A DNA stretch of 64,000 bases from Superficieibacter sp. 1612_C1 (GTDB lineage Bacteria; Pseudomonadota; Gammaproteobacteria; Enterobacterales; Enterobacteriaceae), in the NCBI RefSeq assembly GCF_015234305.1, contig NZ_JADGMI010000002.1, forward strand, positions 434,001 to 498,000, written 5' to 3'. The translations under genes and the position numbers were made by a program. Positions 1-8,231 of this stretch are shown one piece after another. The notes under the pieces are model-generated. The model saw nothing but the letters and a program-made list of their open reading frames with translations. It ran no database searches and was not told the DNA's origin. The number at the start of each line of letters is the position of its first letter. The first letter of the stretch is position 1.

Positions 1-98
1 TTTTAAAAACAGACGCTTTAATGCGGTTGAGTAAAAAATCAGTCAAGGAATGGATCAAAAGCCGCAGGATAACGGGAATAAGCGCTAGTGCTGCGGGA

Positions 99-113
99 GT
101 GATATACTTTCAC
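99..113 (+). promoter_or_regulatory. Probable yegW promoter -10 with overlapping inverted repeat
   Basis: A TATACT hexamer at 103-108 lies 30 bases before the yegW start and sits inside a GTGA-N7-TCAC inverted repeat. GntR regulators of the HutC/UTRA group often repress their own genes, so this is a candidate autoregulatory operator. No convincing -35 is seen. The link to YegW is inference. Confidence 0.35.
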
Positions 114-138
114 CAGACCCGAAGCCTGGAAAAGATAA

Positions 139-885
139 ATGGAACAAGCGCATACCCGGCTTATTGCCCAGCTTAATGAGCGCATCGCCGCCGCAGATCA
201 TACCCCGCTGTACCTGAAGTTCGCTGAAACAGTCAAAAACGCGGTACGCAGCGGCGTGCTTGACCACGGTAATATTTTGCCCGGCGAGCGGGATCTCAGT
301 CAGCTCACCGGGGTGTCGCGGATTACCGTGCGCAAAGCGATGCAAACGCTGGAAGAAGAGGGCGTGGTAACACGTGCCCGTGGCTACGGGACGCAAATCA
401 ATAATATCTTTGAGTATTCACTGAAAGAGGCGCGGGGCTTCTCTCAGCAGGTGGTATTGCGCGGTAAGAAGCCGGATACGCTGTGGGTGAACAAGCGGAT
501 CGTCAAATGTCCGGAAGAGGTCGCGGAGCAACTGGCGATTGCCGCGCAAAGCGACGTTTTTTTGCTTAAGCGTATTCGCTATGTTGATGAAGAGGCGGTC
601 TCTATCGAAGAGTCCTGGGTGCCCGCGCAGCTGATCCACGATGTTGATGCCATCGGCGTGTCGCTGTATGACTATTTTCGCAGCCAGCACATTTTTCCGC
701 AGCGCACCCGCTCGCGGGTCAGTGCCCGGATGCCGGACGCGGAGTTTCAGTCGCACATCCAGATGGAAAGCAAAGTGCCGGTACTGGTGATAAAGCAAGT
801 GGCGCTCGATCAACAACAACGGCCCATTGAGTACAGCATCAGCTACTGCCGTAGCGATTTATACGTTTTTGTCTGCGAGGAGTAA
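139..885 (+). CDS. yegW: GntR-family (HutC/UTRA) transcriptional regulator YegW
   Basis: The product is 248 residues, the same length as E. coli YegW. It has an N-terminal winged-helix GntR domain (about residues 25-95, with 'LPGERDLSQLTGVSRITVRKA' as the typical recognition-helix region) followed by a C-terminal UTRA effector-binding domain (about 105-240). UTRA domains bind small molecules, often sugars or sugar phosphates, that release the repressor from DNA. It converges on yegV and the two 3' ends overlap by 27 bases. Its position next to yegTUV suggests it controls that transport and kinase operon; the ligand is unknown. Confidence 0.9.
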   Translation: MEQAHTRLIAQLNERIAAADHTPLYLKFAETVKNAVRSGVLDHGNILPGERDLSQLTGVSRITVRKAMQTLEEEGVVTRARGYGTQINNIFEYSLKEARGFSQQVVLRGKKPDTLWVNKRIVKCPEEVAEQLAIAAQSDVFLLKRIRYVDEEAVSIEESWVPAQLIHDVDAIGVSLYDYFRSQHIFPQRTRSRVSARMPDAEFQSHIQMESKVPVLVIKQVALDQQQRPIEYSISYCRSDLYVFVCEE

Positions 886-1824
886 TTCCTCACGCGTGGG
901 GGCGCAGTCGCCGCCCCGGTGTCCGACGACCCACGCCGCTACCGCATTGCCGAGCATGACGGCATCCGCCAGCGACCAGCCACAGGCCAGCCCGGCCAGC
1001 GTTCCGCCTGCATGGCTGTCGCCCGCGCCGATGGTATCGACGACCACCGTCGGAAACGCGGCGACGTTTCCCTGACCTTCGTGACTGAAATACCACGCGC
1101 CTTCTTTATCGTGGCGCACGATCAGCGGCGCGTTAAATTTCTCCAGCCAGGCTGTGCCAAATGCCGCCGTTTCACGGCTGAAGTTAAAAGCCTCTGCCGC
1201 AATTTCCGCCTCCTGGCGATTCACCGAGACCAGCGGCTTGCAGGCCATGATCCGTGCCATCAGCGGGGCGGGAATATCGGCGATGCGCGGACCAAAGTCG
1301 ATAAACGGTGTGACCTCCTGCAAGCCCTCCAGCCAGCTTACCAGCAGTTCACCACAGGAGGAGGCCAGCTGGTAGCCGGAAAGCGACACCAGGCTGCCGG
1401 GTTCAACGTGAAGTTTCTCCAGCCACCCGGCGTTCCATGCGTTTTCCACGCCGCTGAACGACATAAAGGTCCGTTCGCCGTCCGGTTCGACCAGCGCCAG
1501 ACACCAGCCGTTATCGCCGCTGGCATTGTCGATCAGACTCGTCAGACCTTCCTTCGCCAGATTATTGCGCACGATCTCCGCCCAGACGCCCTGGCCGAGC
1601 GGCAGCGCGTTATTGGCCGCAATGCCAAGACGTTTCAGCGCCACGGCAATATTTAGCGCGCAGCCGCCGATGTTGACACTTTGCTGTTTCAGTTCGATAT
1701 CACAGCCGCGCCAGGGCAGGGCGTAAGCGTCGGCGATCACGTCAATCACCGCTGCGCCGACCACCGTGACCGGACGACGCGGGTTTAGCGTCGGCAGTAT
1801 TTCCCGCAGCCATCCGGCATTCAT
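859..1824 (-). CDS. yegV: PfkB/ribokinase-family sugar or nucleoside kinase YegV
   Basis: A 321-residue PfkB-family kinase. The N-terminal glycine signature (NIGGCALNIAVALKRLG, about residues 51-67) and the C-terminal anion-hole/catalytic motif with the catalytic aspartate (DTIGAGDSHAGG, about 263-274) are both intact. Family members phosphorylate the hydroxymethyl group of a sugar or nucleoside with ATP in the cytoplasm. The start overlaps the stop of yegU (ATGA), so it is the last gene of a translationally coupled yegT-yegU-yegV operon. With a nucleoside-transporter-like protein and an ADP-ribosylglycohydrolase upstream, ribose or a nucleoside is a reasonable substrate guess, but none is shown by the sequence. 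Confidence 0.9.
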   Translation of the reverse strand: MNAGWLREILPTLNPRRPVTVVGAAVIDVIADAYALPWRGCDIELKQQSVNIGGCALNIAVALKRLGIAANNALPLGQGVWAEIVRNNLAKEGLTSLIDNASGDNGWCLALVEPDGERTFMSFSGVENAWNAGWLEKLHVEPGSLVSLSGYQLASSCGELLVSWLEGLQEVTPFIDFGPRIADIPAPLMARIMACKPLVSVNRQEAEIAAEAFNFSRETAAFGTAWLEKFNAPLIVRHDKEGAWYFSHEGQGNVAAFPTVVVDTIGAGDSHAGGTLAGLACGWSLADAVMLGNAVAAWVVGHRGGDCAPTREELLLADKNV

Positions 1825-2825
1825 GCTTCCTCCCGCTGCTGGCGGTAGCGCGTTAGCGCGTCGGCATAGCGCCCGAAATCGAGTTGATTCACCGCGTCCA
1901 GCTCCTGTTTCAGCGCCGGATCAATCGCCTGTACGCCGTGTAGCGCCCCGCAAATCGCAGTGGCCATCGCGCCAATGGTGTCGGTGTCGCCGCCGAGATT
2001 GGCACAGAGAATGGCACAACGATTAGGATCGGTCTGCGCCAGCTCGACCATCGCAATGGCGCAGGAAACGGATTCAAGCGTGCTGGTCCCTGCACCGACC
2101 TGCTGATACAGCGCTTCGCTGGCGGATTCAGAGCCATCGGCCTCGCGAACAATTTTCAGCGCCAGTTCAAGTCGCGCGGACAGAGAAGCGCTAAAGGTGG
2201 TAATGCGCTTTTCCTGCGCGTGGCGGGCAATCGCAGGAAGGGAATCGGCAATGCTGTGCCACGCCTCGCCGTCGATGGCCCGGGAAATCGCCCATGCCAC
2301 AACCACGGCCCCGGCAATCGCCAGATCTGATTTATGCGTCGGACTTGAGGCCAGCGCCACCGCATCAATAAAGGTATCCAGATCGCGCGCCGGAAGCAGG
2401 CAGCCCAGCGGCGAAACACGCATCGCGGCCCCGTTGGTGACGCCGTTATTTTCCAGTTCTGCTACCGGCTTGCCGTCGCGAATGGCATTTAAGGCAATCT
2501 TCGAGGTCGGGCCGAGAACGTTTTTATTAAAGGCATCAAAACGCAGCGCCCAGTCGAGGATATTTCGGCCAATCAGATCCGGGTCGATCTGGCCGTCACG
2601 CGCCAGGAGCGCATCTGCAAGACAGAGCGCCATTGACGTATCGTCGGTGAATTCCGCCCGGTTAAAATAACAGGCGGCATTGTTCTCCGCCGGACCAGGT
2701 AAAAAACGGTCGATCCAGCCAAAGTGAGCTTTTACTCGCGAGCGCGGCCACAGCTCTGATGGCATGCCCATCGCATCCCCTAACGCCTGCCCGTAAAGAG
2801 CACCGAGAATACGTTCAGATTTCAT
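1821..2825 (-). CDS. yegU: ADP-ribosylglycohydrolase-family protein YegU
   Basis: A 334-residue member of the ADP-ribosylglycohydrolase family (DraG/ARH3 fold). The metal-binding motifs are present: an N-terminal 'GDAMG' region, 'FTDDTSMAL' near residue 60, and 'GGDTDTIGAMA' near residue 280. These aspartates bind the two Mg ions that position ADP-ribose or a related N/O-glycosidic substrate. It sits between yegT and yegV with 4-base ATGA overlaps at both ends, so all three are likely made together. The coupling to a transporter and a sugar kinase suggests small-molecule scavenging rather than protein de-ADP-ribosylation; this is inference. Confidence 0.9.
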   Translation of the reverse strand: MKSERILGALYGQALGDAMGMPSELWPRSRVKAHFGWIDRFLPGPAENNAACYFNRAEFTDDTSMALCLADALLARDGQIDPDLIGRNILDWALRFDAFNKNVLGPTSKIALNAIRDGKPVAELENNGVTNGAAMRVSPLGCLLPARDLDTFIDAVALASSPTHKSDLAIAGAVVVAWAISRAIDGEAWHSIADSLPAIARHAQEKRITTFSASLSARLELALKIVREADGSESASEALYQQVGAGTSTLESVSCAIAMVELAQTDPNRCAILCANLGGDTDTIGAMATAICGALHGVQAIDPALKQELDAVNQLDFGRYADALTRYRQQREEA

Positions 2826-4105
2826 TTGGATTCCCCTTGTGTAAGCGCAATATCTCGCTCATCGGTGTTCACCTTTATGGCGGTGATCTCTTTATCCGAT
2901 TCGCGGAACAACCACATAAACAGCATGGCGATGATGGCGATCATAATGCCACCAAACGCCCACATTCCGGCCCAGTTAAAGGTCAGGCCATTCACCGGCT
3001 GCGGATAAGCAAACATTTTTTCCATCATCACGCCGCCGAGACGGTAGCCCAGCAGGCTGCCAAAGCCCTGACAGCACAGCGTGATCAACCCCTGCGCGGC
3101 AGTACGCATATGGACCGGCGCTTTTTTATCGACATAGATATAGGCGGTGACGTAATAAAAATCGTAGCTCACGCCGTGCAGCAGGATACCGAGGAACAGT
3201 AGCCCGTAGGTGAAATACTGATCGGCACCGCCATAGACAAAGAACCCGTAGCGGATCGCCGCGGTTACCAGACCAAGTAATAATACCTTTTTAATACCAA
3301 AGCGTTTGGTAAAGAACGGCAGCGCCAGCATAAAGAAGATTTCAGAGAACTGGCCGAGCGTCATCCAGCCGGTCGCATTCTTCATGCCGACTTCGGTGAG
3401 GTAGCCGTTGGCAAAGATATAATAGAAGGCCAGCGGCATAGCGAACAGGAACGAGCAGACAAAGAACACGAGGAAGTTTCTGTCGCGCAGCAGGATCAGC
3501 GCGTCCAGCCCCAACATCACGCGCAGGCTGAGTTTGCCGGTACTTTTCGGCGGCGTATCGGGCAGGAAAAACGCGAAAACGCCCAGTAGCGCTGAACTGG
3601 CCGCAGTGATCAACAGCGGGATATTGGTTGGTGAAATATCGCTATAGCCCATCATCTGCGGCAGGAATCCACATACCAGACCGGAGGCGATCCAGCCGAT
3701 AGTGCCCATCACCCGGATGCGCGGGAAATCGCCCTCAACGTCCGCCACGTTAGCAAAGGCGATGCTGTTGGTTAGCGCGATAGTCGGCATATAGGTCAGC
3801 GAATAGGCCAGCAGCAGCGGGAAGAAACCAGCAAAGGTTGTTTGCTGCGCGGCGAAGTAGATCAGTATCGCCCCGACAAACATTAACACCGCCAGTACTT
3901 TCTGTGCTGAGAAGAAACGGTCGGTAAGCGAACCGACCAGAATCGGCGACAGGATAGCTGCGATAGCGGTACAGGCGTAGGACCAGCCAATTTCACCGGC
4001 GGTAAAGCCGCTTTTACTGAGCCAGAGCCACAGGGGAACAAACCACGCTCCCCAGATAAACCACTCAATGAACATCATGAACGACAGCTTAACTGTAGTT
4101 TTCAT
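2822..4105 (-). CDS. yegT: Nucleoside:H+ symporter-family transporter YegT
   Basis: A 427-residue, 12-helix MFS protein very close to E. coli YegT from the first residues (MKTTVKLSFMMFIEWFIWGAWF). It belongs to the NupG/XapB nucleoside:H+ symporter family of inner-membrane importers. The start at 4105 was chosen because AAGGA lies eight bases upstream and it matches the E. coli N-terminus; an in-frame start 45 bases upstream would add a non-conserved leader. Its stop overlaps the yegU start. It is divergent from fbaB across a 253-base intergenic region. Confidence 0.92.
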   Translation of the reverse strand: MKTTVKLSFMMFIEWFIWGAWFVPLWLWLSKSGFTAGEIGWSYACTAIAAILSPILVGSLTDRFFSAQKVLAVLMFVGAILIYFAAQQTTFAGFFPLLLAYSLTYMPTIALTNSIAFANVADVEGDFPRIRVMGTIGWIASGLVCGFLPQMMGYSDISPTNIPLLITAASSALLGVFAFFLPDTPPKSTGKLSLRVMLGLDALILLRDRNFLVFFVCSFLFAMPLAFYYIFANGYLTEVGMKNATGWMTLGQFSEIFFMLALPFFTKRFGIKKVLLLGLVTAAIRYGFFVYGGADQYFTYGLLFLGILLHGVSYDFYYVTAYIYVDKKAPVHMRTAAQGLITLCCQGFGSLLGYRLGGVMMEKMFAYPQPVNGLTFNWAGMWAFGGIMIAIIAMLFMWLFRESDKEITAIKVNTDERDIALTQGESK

Positions 4106-4358
4106 CTTTAAATCCTTCATGACAGGTAAGGTACGTAATGAAGATACCATACAATAATACCTTTTAAATACCTTTGGGGTGAAAGTTTGACCGGCTTAAC
4201 ACTTTTACTCTCTTTCAGACGTGCCAGTTGATACGGGCAAAAATGGCCTTAAAGATGGAAAAATAGTCAATCCGGTACCAGACTTATTGCTGCCCGCATA
4301 AGGCGGGACAGGAAAAACCCACATCCGACGCGATGTCGGAACAAACGGGAGCATAGCT
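4106..4358. promoter_or_regulatory. Divergent yegT/fbaB control region with GGTAT repeats
   Basis: This 253-base spacer separates the divergent yegT and fbaB genes. On the minus strand, about 30-70 bases before yegT, the pentamer GGTAT occurs three times at 11- and 13-base spacing (about 4146-4177) among AT-rich sequence that could hold the yegT -10. Such phased repeats could be a regulator site, possibly for YegW. The fbaB side carries a purine-rich ribosome-binding region just before 4359. No clear Cra box was recognised. Confidence 0.3.
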
Positions 4359-5411
4359 ATGACTGATATTGCGCAGTTGCTTGGCAAAGACGCCGACAGC
4401 CTGTTACAGCATCGTTGTATGACCATTCCATCCGACCAACTTCATCTACCGGGACACGATTATGTTGATCGCGTCATGGTGGATAACAACCGTCCGCCAG
4501 CGGTGCTGCGAAACATGCAGACGCTCTATAATACCGGACGTCTGGCCGGAACCGGTTACCTCTCTATTCTACCGGTCGATCAGGGCGTGGAGCACTCCGC
4601 CGGTGCCTCTTTCGCGGCGAATCCGCTCTATTTCGATCCAAAGAACATCGTTGAGCTGGCGCTGGAGGCGGGCTGTAACTGTGTGGCTTCGACCTATGGC
4701 GTACTGGCCTCAGTGTCGCGTCGCTACGCGCACCGCATTCCTTTTCTGGTAAAACTGAATCATAACGAAACCCTTAGCTATCCGACTGAATACGATCAGA
4801 CGCTGTATGCCAGCGTTGAGCAGGCGTTCAATATGGGGGCTGTGGCGGTAGGGGCGACGATCTACTTTGGCTCTGAGCAGTCGCGCCGGCAGATAGAAGA
4901 GATTTCGGCCGCCTTTGAGCGTGCGCATGAGCTGGGACTGGTGACGGTGCTGTGGGCCTATCTGCGTAACTCTGCCTTTAAGAAAGACGGTGTGGATTAT
5001 CATGTTTCCGCCGATCTGACCGGGCAGGCTAATCATCTGGCGGCGACCATTGGCGCGGATATTGTTAAGCAGAAAATAGCCGAGAATAATGGCGGCTATA
5101 AAGCAGTGAAGTTCGGCTATACCGACGATCGCGTTTACAGCAAGTTGACCAGTGATAATCCCATCGATCTGGTGCGCTACCAGCTGGCGAACTGCTATAT
5201 GGGCCGCGCCGGGCTGATCAACTCCGGCGGCGCGGACGGCGGTGAAACCGACCTGACTGATGCCGTACGTACGGCGGTGATTAATAAGCGCGCCGGGGGG
5301 ATGGGGCTGATCCTCGGGCGTAAAGCGTTTAAGAAATCGATGGCGGACGGGGTGAAGTTGATTAACGCGGTGCAGGATGTGTATCTGGACAGCAAGGTCA
5401 GTATTGCCTGA
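4359..5411 (+). CDS. fbaB: Class I fructose-bisphosphate aldolase (DhnA type)
   Basis: A 350-residue aldolase, the same length as E. coli FbaB. It cleaves or forms fructose 1,6-bisphosphate from dihydroxyacetone phosphate and glyceraldehyde 3-phosphate through a Schiff base. The Schiff-base lysine is Lys237 in 'GADIVKQK', the known position in E. coli; the N-terminal 'PVDQGVEHS' and C-terminal '[10 protein letters not shown]' phosphate-binding segments are intact. FbaB is the gluconeogenic, non-metal aldolase in enterics. It is followed by a strong terminator and a REP pair, so it is probably monocistronic. Confidence 0.97.
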   Translation: MTDIAQLLGKDADSLLQHRCMTIPSDQLHLPGHDYVDRVMVDNNRPPAVLRNMQTLYNTGRLAGTGYLSILPVDQGVEHSAGASFAANPLYFDPKNIVELALEAGCNCVASTYGVLASVSRRYAHRIPFLVKLNHNETLSYPTEYDQTLYASVEQAFNMGAVAVGATIYFGSEQSRRQIEEISAAFERAHELGLVTVLWAYLRNSAFKKDGVDYHVSADLTGQANHLAATIGADIVKQKIAENNGGYKAVKFGYTDDRVYSKLTSDNPIDLVRYQLANCYMGRAGLINSGGADGGETDLTDAVRTAVINKRAGGMGLILGRKAFKKSMADGVKLINAVQDVYLDSKVSIA

Positions 5412-5450
5412 CGGTATGGCCACTACTGGCTCTGGCCGCTTTTGACTTCC

Positions 5451-5538
5451 TGCCCGGTGGCGCTGCGCTTACCGGGCCTACGGGGGATGCCAGGCTGGAT
5501 AAGAGGTAGGCCGGGTAAGGCGAAGCCGCCACCCGGCA
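5451..5538. repeat. BIME: two inverted REP elements
   Basis: Two REP (palindromic unit) sequences in opposite orientation lie downstream of fbaB, at 5451-5483 (GCCCGGTGGCGCTGCGCTTACCGGGCC type) and 5506-5538. They sit between the convergent 3' ends of fbaB and rbtK, the usual location for BIMEs, where they can protect mRNA 3' ends and bind gyrase or IHF. Confidence 0.9.
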
Positions 5539-5571
5539 TTATCACGCACAAGGCCTGAGTTATGTATCACA

Positions 5572-5609
5572 TTGCCCGGCAAGCGCATTCGCCGCCGGGC
5601 AACTTTTTT
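5572..5609 (+). terminator. Rho-independent terminator downstream of fbaB
   Basis: A perfect 9-bp stem (TTGCCCGGC at 5572-5580 with GCCGGGCAA at 5594-5602) is followed by CTTTTTT on the plus strand. It terminates rightward transcription from fbaB; the same hairpin may also protect the 3' end of the leftward rbtK message, although no U-tract follows in that direction. Confidence 0.75.
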
Positions 5610-5614
5610 ACCGT

Positions 5615-7225
5615 TTAAAACTCCCGCAGCTTGCGTGCGGTTTGTTGTAACAACTTGTAGGCTTCATAACGCTGCTGGTGGACAGTTTCCTGTCCGGCAT
5701 CGGGATCGTACTGCTTGTCGAGCACCGTGAAGCGCGCCATCGCATCGCGTACCGACGGTGACATTTTGCCTGCCACGGCCCCGAGGATCGCCGAGCCCAG
5801 CAGCACTGGCTCGCTGGATACGGTGGTTAAAATCGGCAGGCCGCAGGCATCAGCCAGCAGTTGACGCACCAGCGGGTGTTGCCCGGCCCCGCCGCTAATG
5901 GCGATTTTTTCGGTTTTGATCCCGTTCTCACGCTGCGTTTCGAGGATCTGGCGTAAGCCGTAGCCGATCCCGCACAGTCCCGCGACGTACAGTGCGACCA
6001 GATTATCAAGATCGCGCTCCATGCCTAATCCGGCAATGGCCGCCCGTGCATGCGGATCGGCAAACGGTGCCCGGTTGCCTAAAAACTCAGGAACAACATG
6101 CAGCCCCTGTGCCAGTGCCGCCGCCGCTGAAGGCGAGCTGACGCTTTTCAGCGCCCGGTCGGCCAGAAAAACCGGCAGCGGTACACCAGCGGCCTTGGCC
6201 AGCTCGCGGGCTTCCGCCGCCGCAGGATGGAAAGCGACCAGTTGATCAATCGCCGCGCCCGCCGCGCTCTGGCCGCCTTCATTCAGCCACAGGCCCGGCA
6301 CCATTGCCGAGTAATAGGGACCCCAGACGCCGGGAACAAATACCGGTTTTTCCGTCGACATCATGGTGCAGGCCGAGGTGCCGAACACCCAGGCCATATT
6401 ATGCAGCGCACCACGATCGACACCAGCGGTACCAATTCCGCCCGCATGGGCATCGATCATGCCAATAGCGACTGGCGTGCCGACCTGCAAACCCATCTCG
6501 TCCGCCGCTTCCAGCGTCAGACCGTTACCGCACGGCGTACCTGGCTCCACAATACGCTGACCAATGCGTACAAAATCCTCATCCGCCAGATCGCCTAAGC
6601 CGATAGTGCGAAAATAATCCGGGTCCCAGCGTTTTTCATGCGCCAGATAGGTCCATTTACAGGTGACGGTACAGGTTGAACGCCCCGCATCGCCGGTGGC
6701 GCGCCATGTCAGGAAATCCGCCAGATCAAAAAATTGTCCGGCGCGATCGTAAATTTTGCGGCGATGTTCCTTCAGCCACAACAGCTTTGGCGTCTCCATC
6801 TCGGGTGAGATCTTACCGCCAACGTACTGCAACACCGGGTGCCCGGTCTGGTTAATACGCTCCGCTTGTTCGGTAGCGCGATGGTCCATCCACACAATCA
6901 CGTTGCGATCCGGATCGTCAGACGGCCCCACGGGCAGCGGCTTGCCTTCACCGTCAAGCACCACCAGCGAACAGGTGGCGTCAAAACCAATACCCGCTAC
7001 GCTTGCCGGCGCAACGCCGGAACGGGCGACGGATTCTTTAATGCACTGGCAGACCGCCTGCCAGATTTCGCGGCTGGACTGCTCGACGATGTGTCCCGTT
7101 TCGCGCCACAGGGTGATAGGGCGGGTGGCGTGTGCGAGCAGGGTGCCGTTGAGATCGAAAATCCCCGCGCGCACGCTTCCCGAACCGACGTCAACGCCAA
7201 TAATGGTTCTGCTATCGTGATTCAT
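5615..7225 (-). CDS. rbtK: D-ribulokinase (FGGY family)
   Basis: A 536-residue FGGY-family pentulose kinase, close to the size of Klebsiella RbtK. It has the N-terminal ATP-binding/substrate lobe 'GVDVGSGSVRAGIFD', 'MDHRA' near residue 109 and the C-terminal glycine-rich 'ISGGAGQHPLVRQLLADACG'. It phosphorylates D-ribulose, the product of ribitol oxidation, to D-ribulose 5-phosphate, which enters the pentose phosphate pathway. The start at 7225 has GGGAG five bases upstream; a longer frame from 7240 lacks a good site. It follows rbtD after 19 bases in one transcript. No rbtT permease gene follows; the operon ends here at the fbaB terminator and REP pair. Confidence 0.88.
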   Translation of the reverse strand: MNHDSRTIIGVDVGSGSVRAGIFDLNGTLLAHATRPITLWRETGHIVEQSSREIWQAVCQCIKESVARSGVAPASVAGIGFDATCSLVVLDGEGKPLPVGPSDDPDRNVIVWMDHRATEQAERINQTGHPVLQYVGGKISPEMETPKLLWLKEHRRKIYDRAGQFFDLADFLTWRATGDAGRSTCTVTCKWTYLAHEKRWDPDYFRTIGLGDLADEDFVRIGQRIVEPGTPCGNGLTLEAADEMGLQVGTPVAIGMIDAHAGGIGTAGVDRGALHNMAWVFGTSACTMMSTEKPVFVPGVWGPYYSAMVPGLWLNEGGQSAAGAAIDQLVAFHPAAAEARELAKAAGVPLPVFLADRALKSVSSPSAAAALAQGLHVVPEFLGNRAPFADPHARAAIAGLGMERDLDNLVALYVAGLCGIGYGLRQILETQRENGIKTEKIAISGGAGQHPLVRQLLADACGLPILTTVSSEPVLLGSAILGAVAGKMSPSVRDAMARFTVLDKQYDPDAGQETVHQQRYEAYKLLQQTARKLREF

Positions 7226-7244
7226 ACAGGCTCCCGGCATGCCA

Positions 7245-7994
7245 TCAAAGGTCGACGCTGTTAGGCAGGATCACCAGATCCCTGACGGTGACGTTCTTCG
7301 AGCGCGTCACCATAAACAGAATGGCTTCCGCCACTTCAATCGGCTGCATCAGGCTACCGTTTGCCAGCGCTTCATCCATTTTGGCTTTCGGCCAGTCGTC
7401 CAGCAGGGCAGTCACTACCGGCCCCGGCAGCACTGCGCCGACGCGCACGCCGTGCTGTGCGACCTGGCGACGAGTCGTGTGAACAAATGCCTGTACCGCG
7501 AATTTAGACGCGGTGTAGATAGGTTCCCAGATCACCGGCACCACCCCTGCAATGGAACTGGTAAACAGAATATCGCCGGACTTCTGGGCAATCATATGCG
7601 GCAGCACGGCGTGAACGCAGCGGAAGGCGGCGTTAATGTTAAGGTTCAGCACCCGGTCCCAGACGTCAGGGTCGCCTTCGGCCACCGGCCCGCCAATGTA
7701 AGCCCCGGCGTTAGCGTGGAAAATGTCCAGCCCGCCCGCCAGCTTGAGAATGCCGTCCAGCATGCCTGAAACTTCAGCGGTTTTGAGCAGATCGACCTGT
7801 AAGGCAAACGCATTCTCACCAATTTCCGCAACCAGCTTCTTCAGCTTTTCACCGTCGCGGTCAACCAGCACCACTTTTGCCCCTGCACGATGCAGCGTTT
7901 TTGCACATTCCAGACCAATACCGGAAGCAGCACCTGTAACGGCGGCGACTTTACCCGCCAGTGGACTATTCATAGAAACTACAGACGAATTCAT
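7245..7994 (-). CDS. rbtD: Ribitol 2-dehydrogenase (short-chain dehydrogenase)
   Basis: A 249-residue SDR closely resembling Klebsiella ribitol dehydrogenase, including the C-terminus '[15 protein letters not shown]'. The NAD-binding motif TGAASGIG (about residues 20-27), 'NAGAY', the catalytic serine in 'FTSSIAG' and the YTASK catalytic tyrosine/lysine are intact. It oxidises ribitol to D-ribulose with NAD+. The start at 7994 was chosen because AAGGA lies eight bases upstream; an upstream in-frame ATG at 8009 has no clear site. It is the first gene of the leftward rbt operon, divergent from rbtR. Confidence 0.93.
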   Translation of the reverse strand: MNSSVVSMNSPLAGKVAAVTGAASGIGLECAKTLHRAGAKVVLVDRDGEKLKKLVAEIGENAFALQVDLLKTAEVSGMLDGILKLAGGLDIFHANAGAYIGGPVAEGDPDVWDRVLNLNINAAFRCVHAVLPHMIAQKSGDILFTSSIAGVVPVIWEPIYTASKFAVQAFVHTTRRQVAQHGVRVGAVLPGPVVTALLDDWPKAKMDEALANGSLMQPIEVAEAILFMVTRSKNVTVRDLVILPNSVDL

Positions 7995-8064
7995 TTTATA
8001 ATCCTTCATAAATCTGATGAAAATTTCGGCCGCACGTAGGGTACAGTCGTGAGGTGTTTTTATC

Positions 8065-8080
8065 TTTCATGTCGATGAAA
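8065..8080. promoter_or_regulatory. Candidate RbtR operator
   Basis: TTTCAT-GTCG-ATGAAA, an inverted repeat with 6-base arms, lies in the rbtD-rbtR intergenic region about 70 bases before rbtD. LacI-family repressors bind near-symmetric sites of this size. A second, less regular symmetric site (GATTTGCGCAATC) lies at 8143-8155. Assignment to RbtR is by position only. Confidence 0.4.
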
Positions 8081-8231
8081 AATATAGCTTTTTAAGCAAG
8101 GTCAGGCTGGTTTTTCTTCGCCTCTGCCTGCATAATTGCCACGATTTGCGCAATCTGCTCAATCGATGAAGCTGATTTAGCACCTTTCAAAAAACAAGCG
8201 CAAGTTTCGCGATAAACGGAGAGAAATATTT

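Noticed and set aside
1-138. An upstream gene fragment before yegW
   Set aside because: No open frame with coding features is visible in the first 138 bases; only the yegW promoter candidate is supported.
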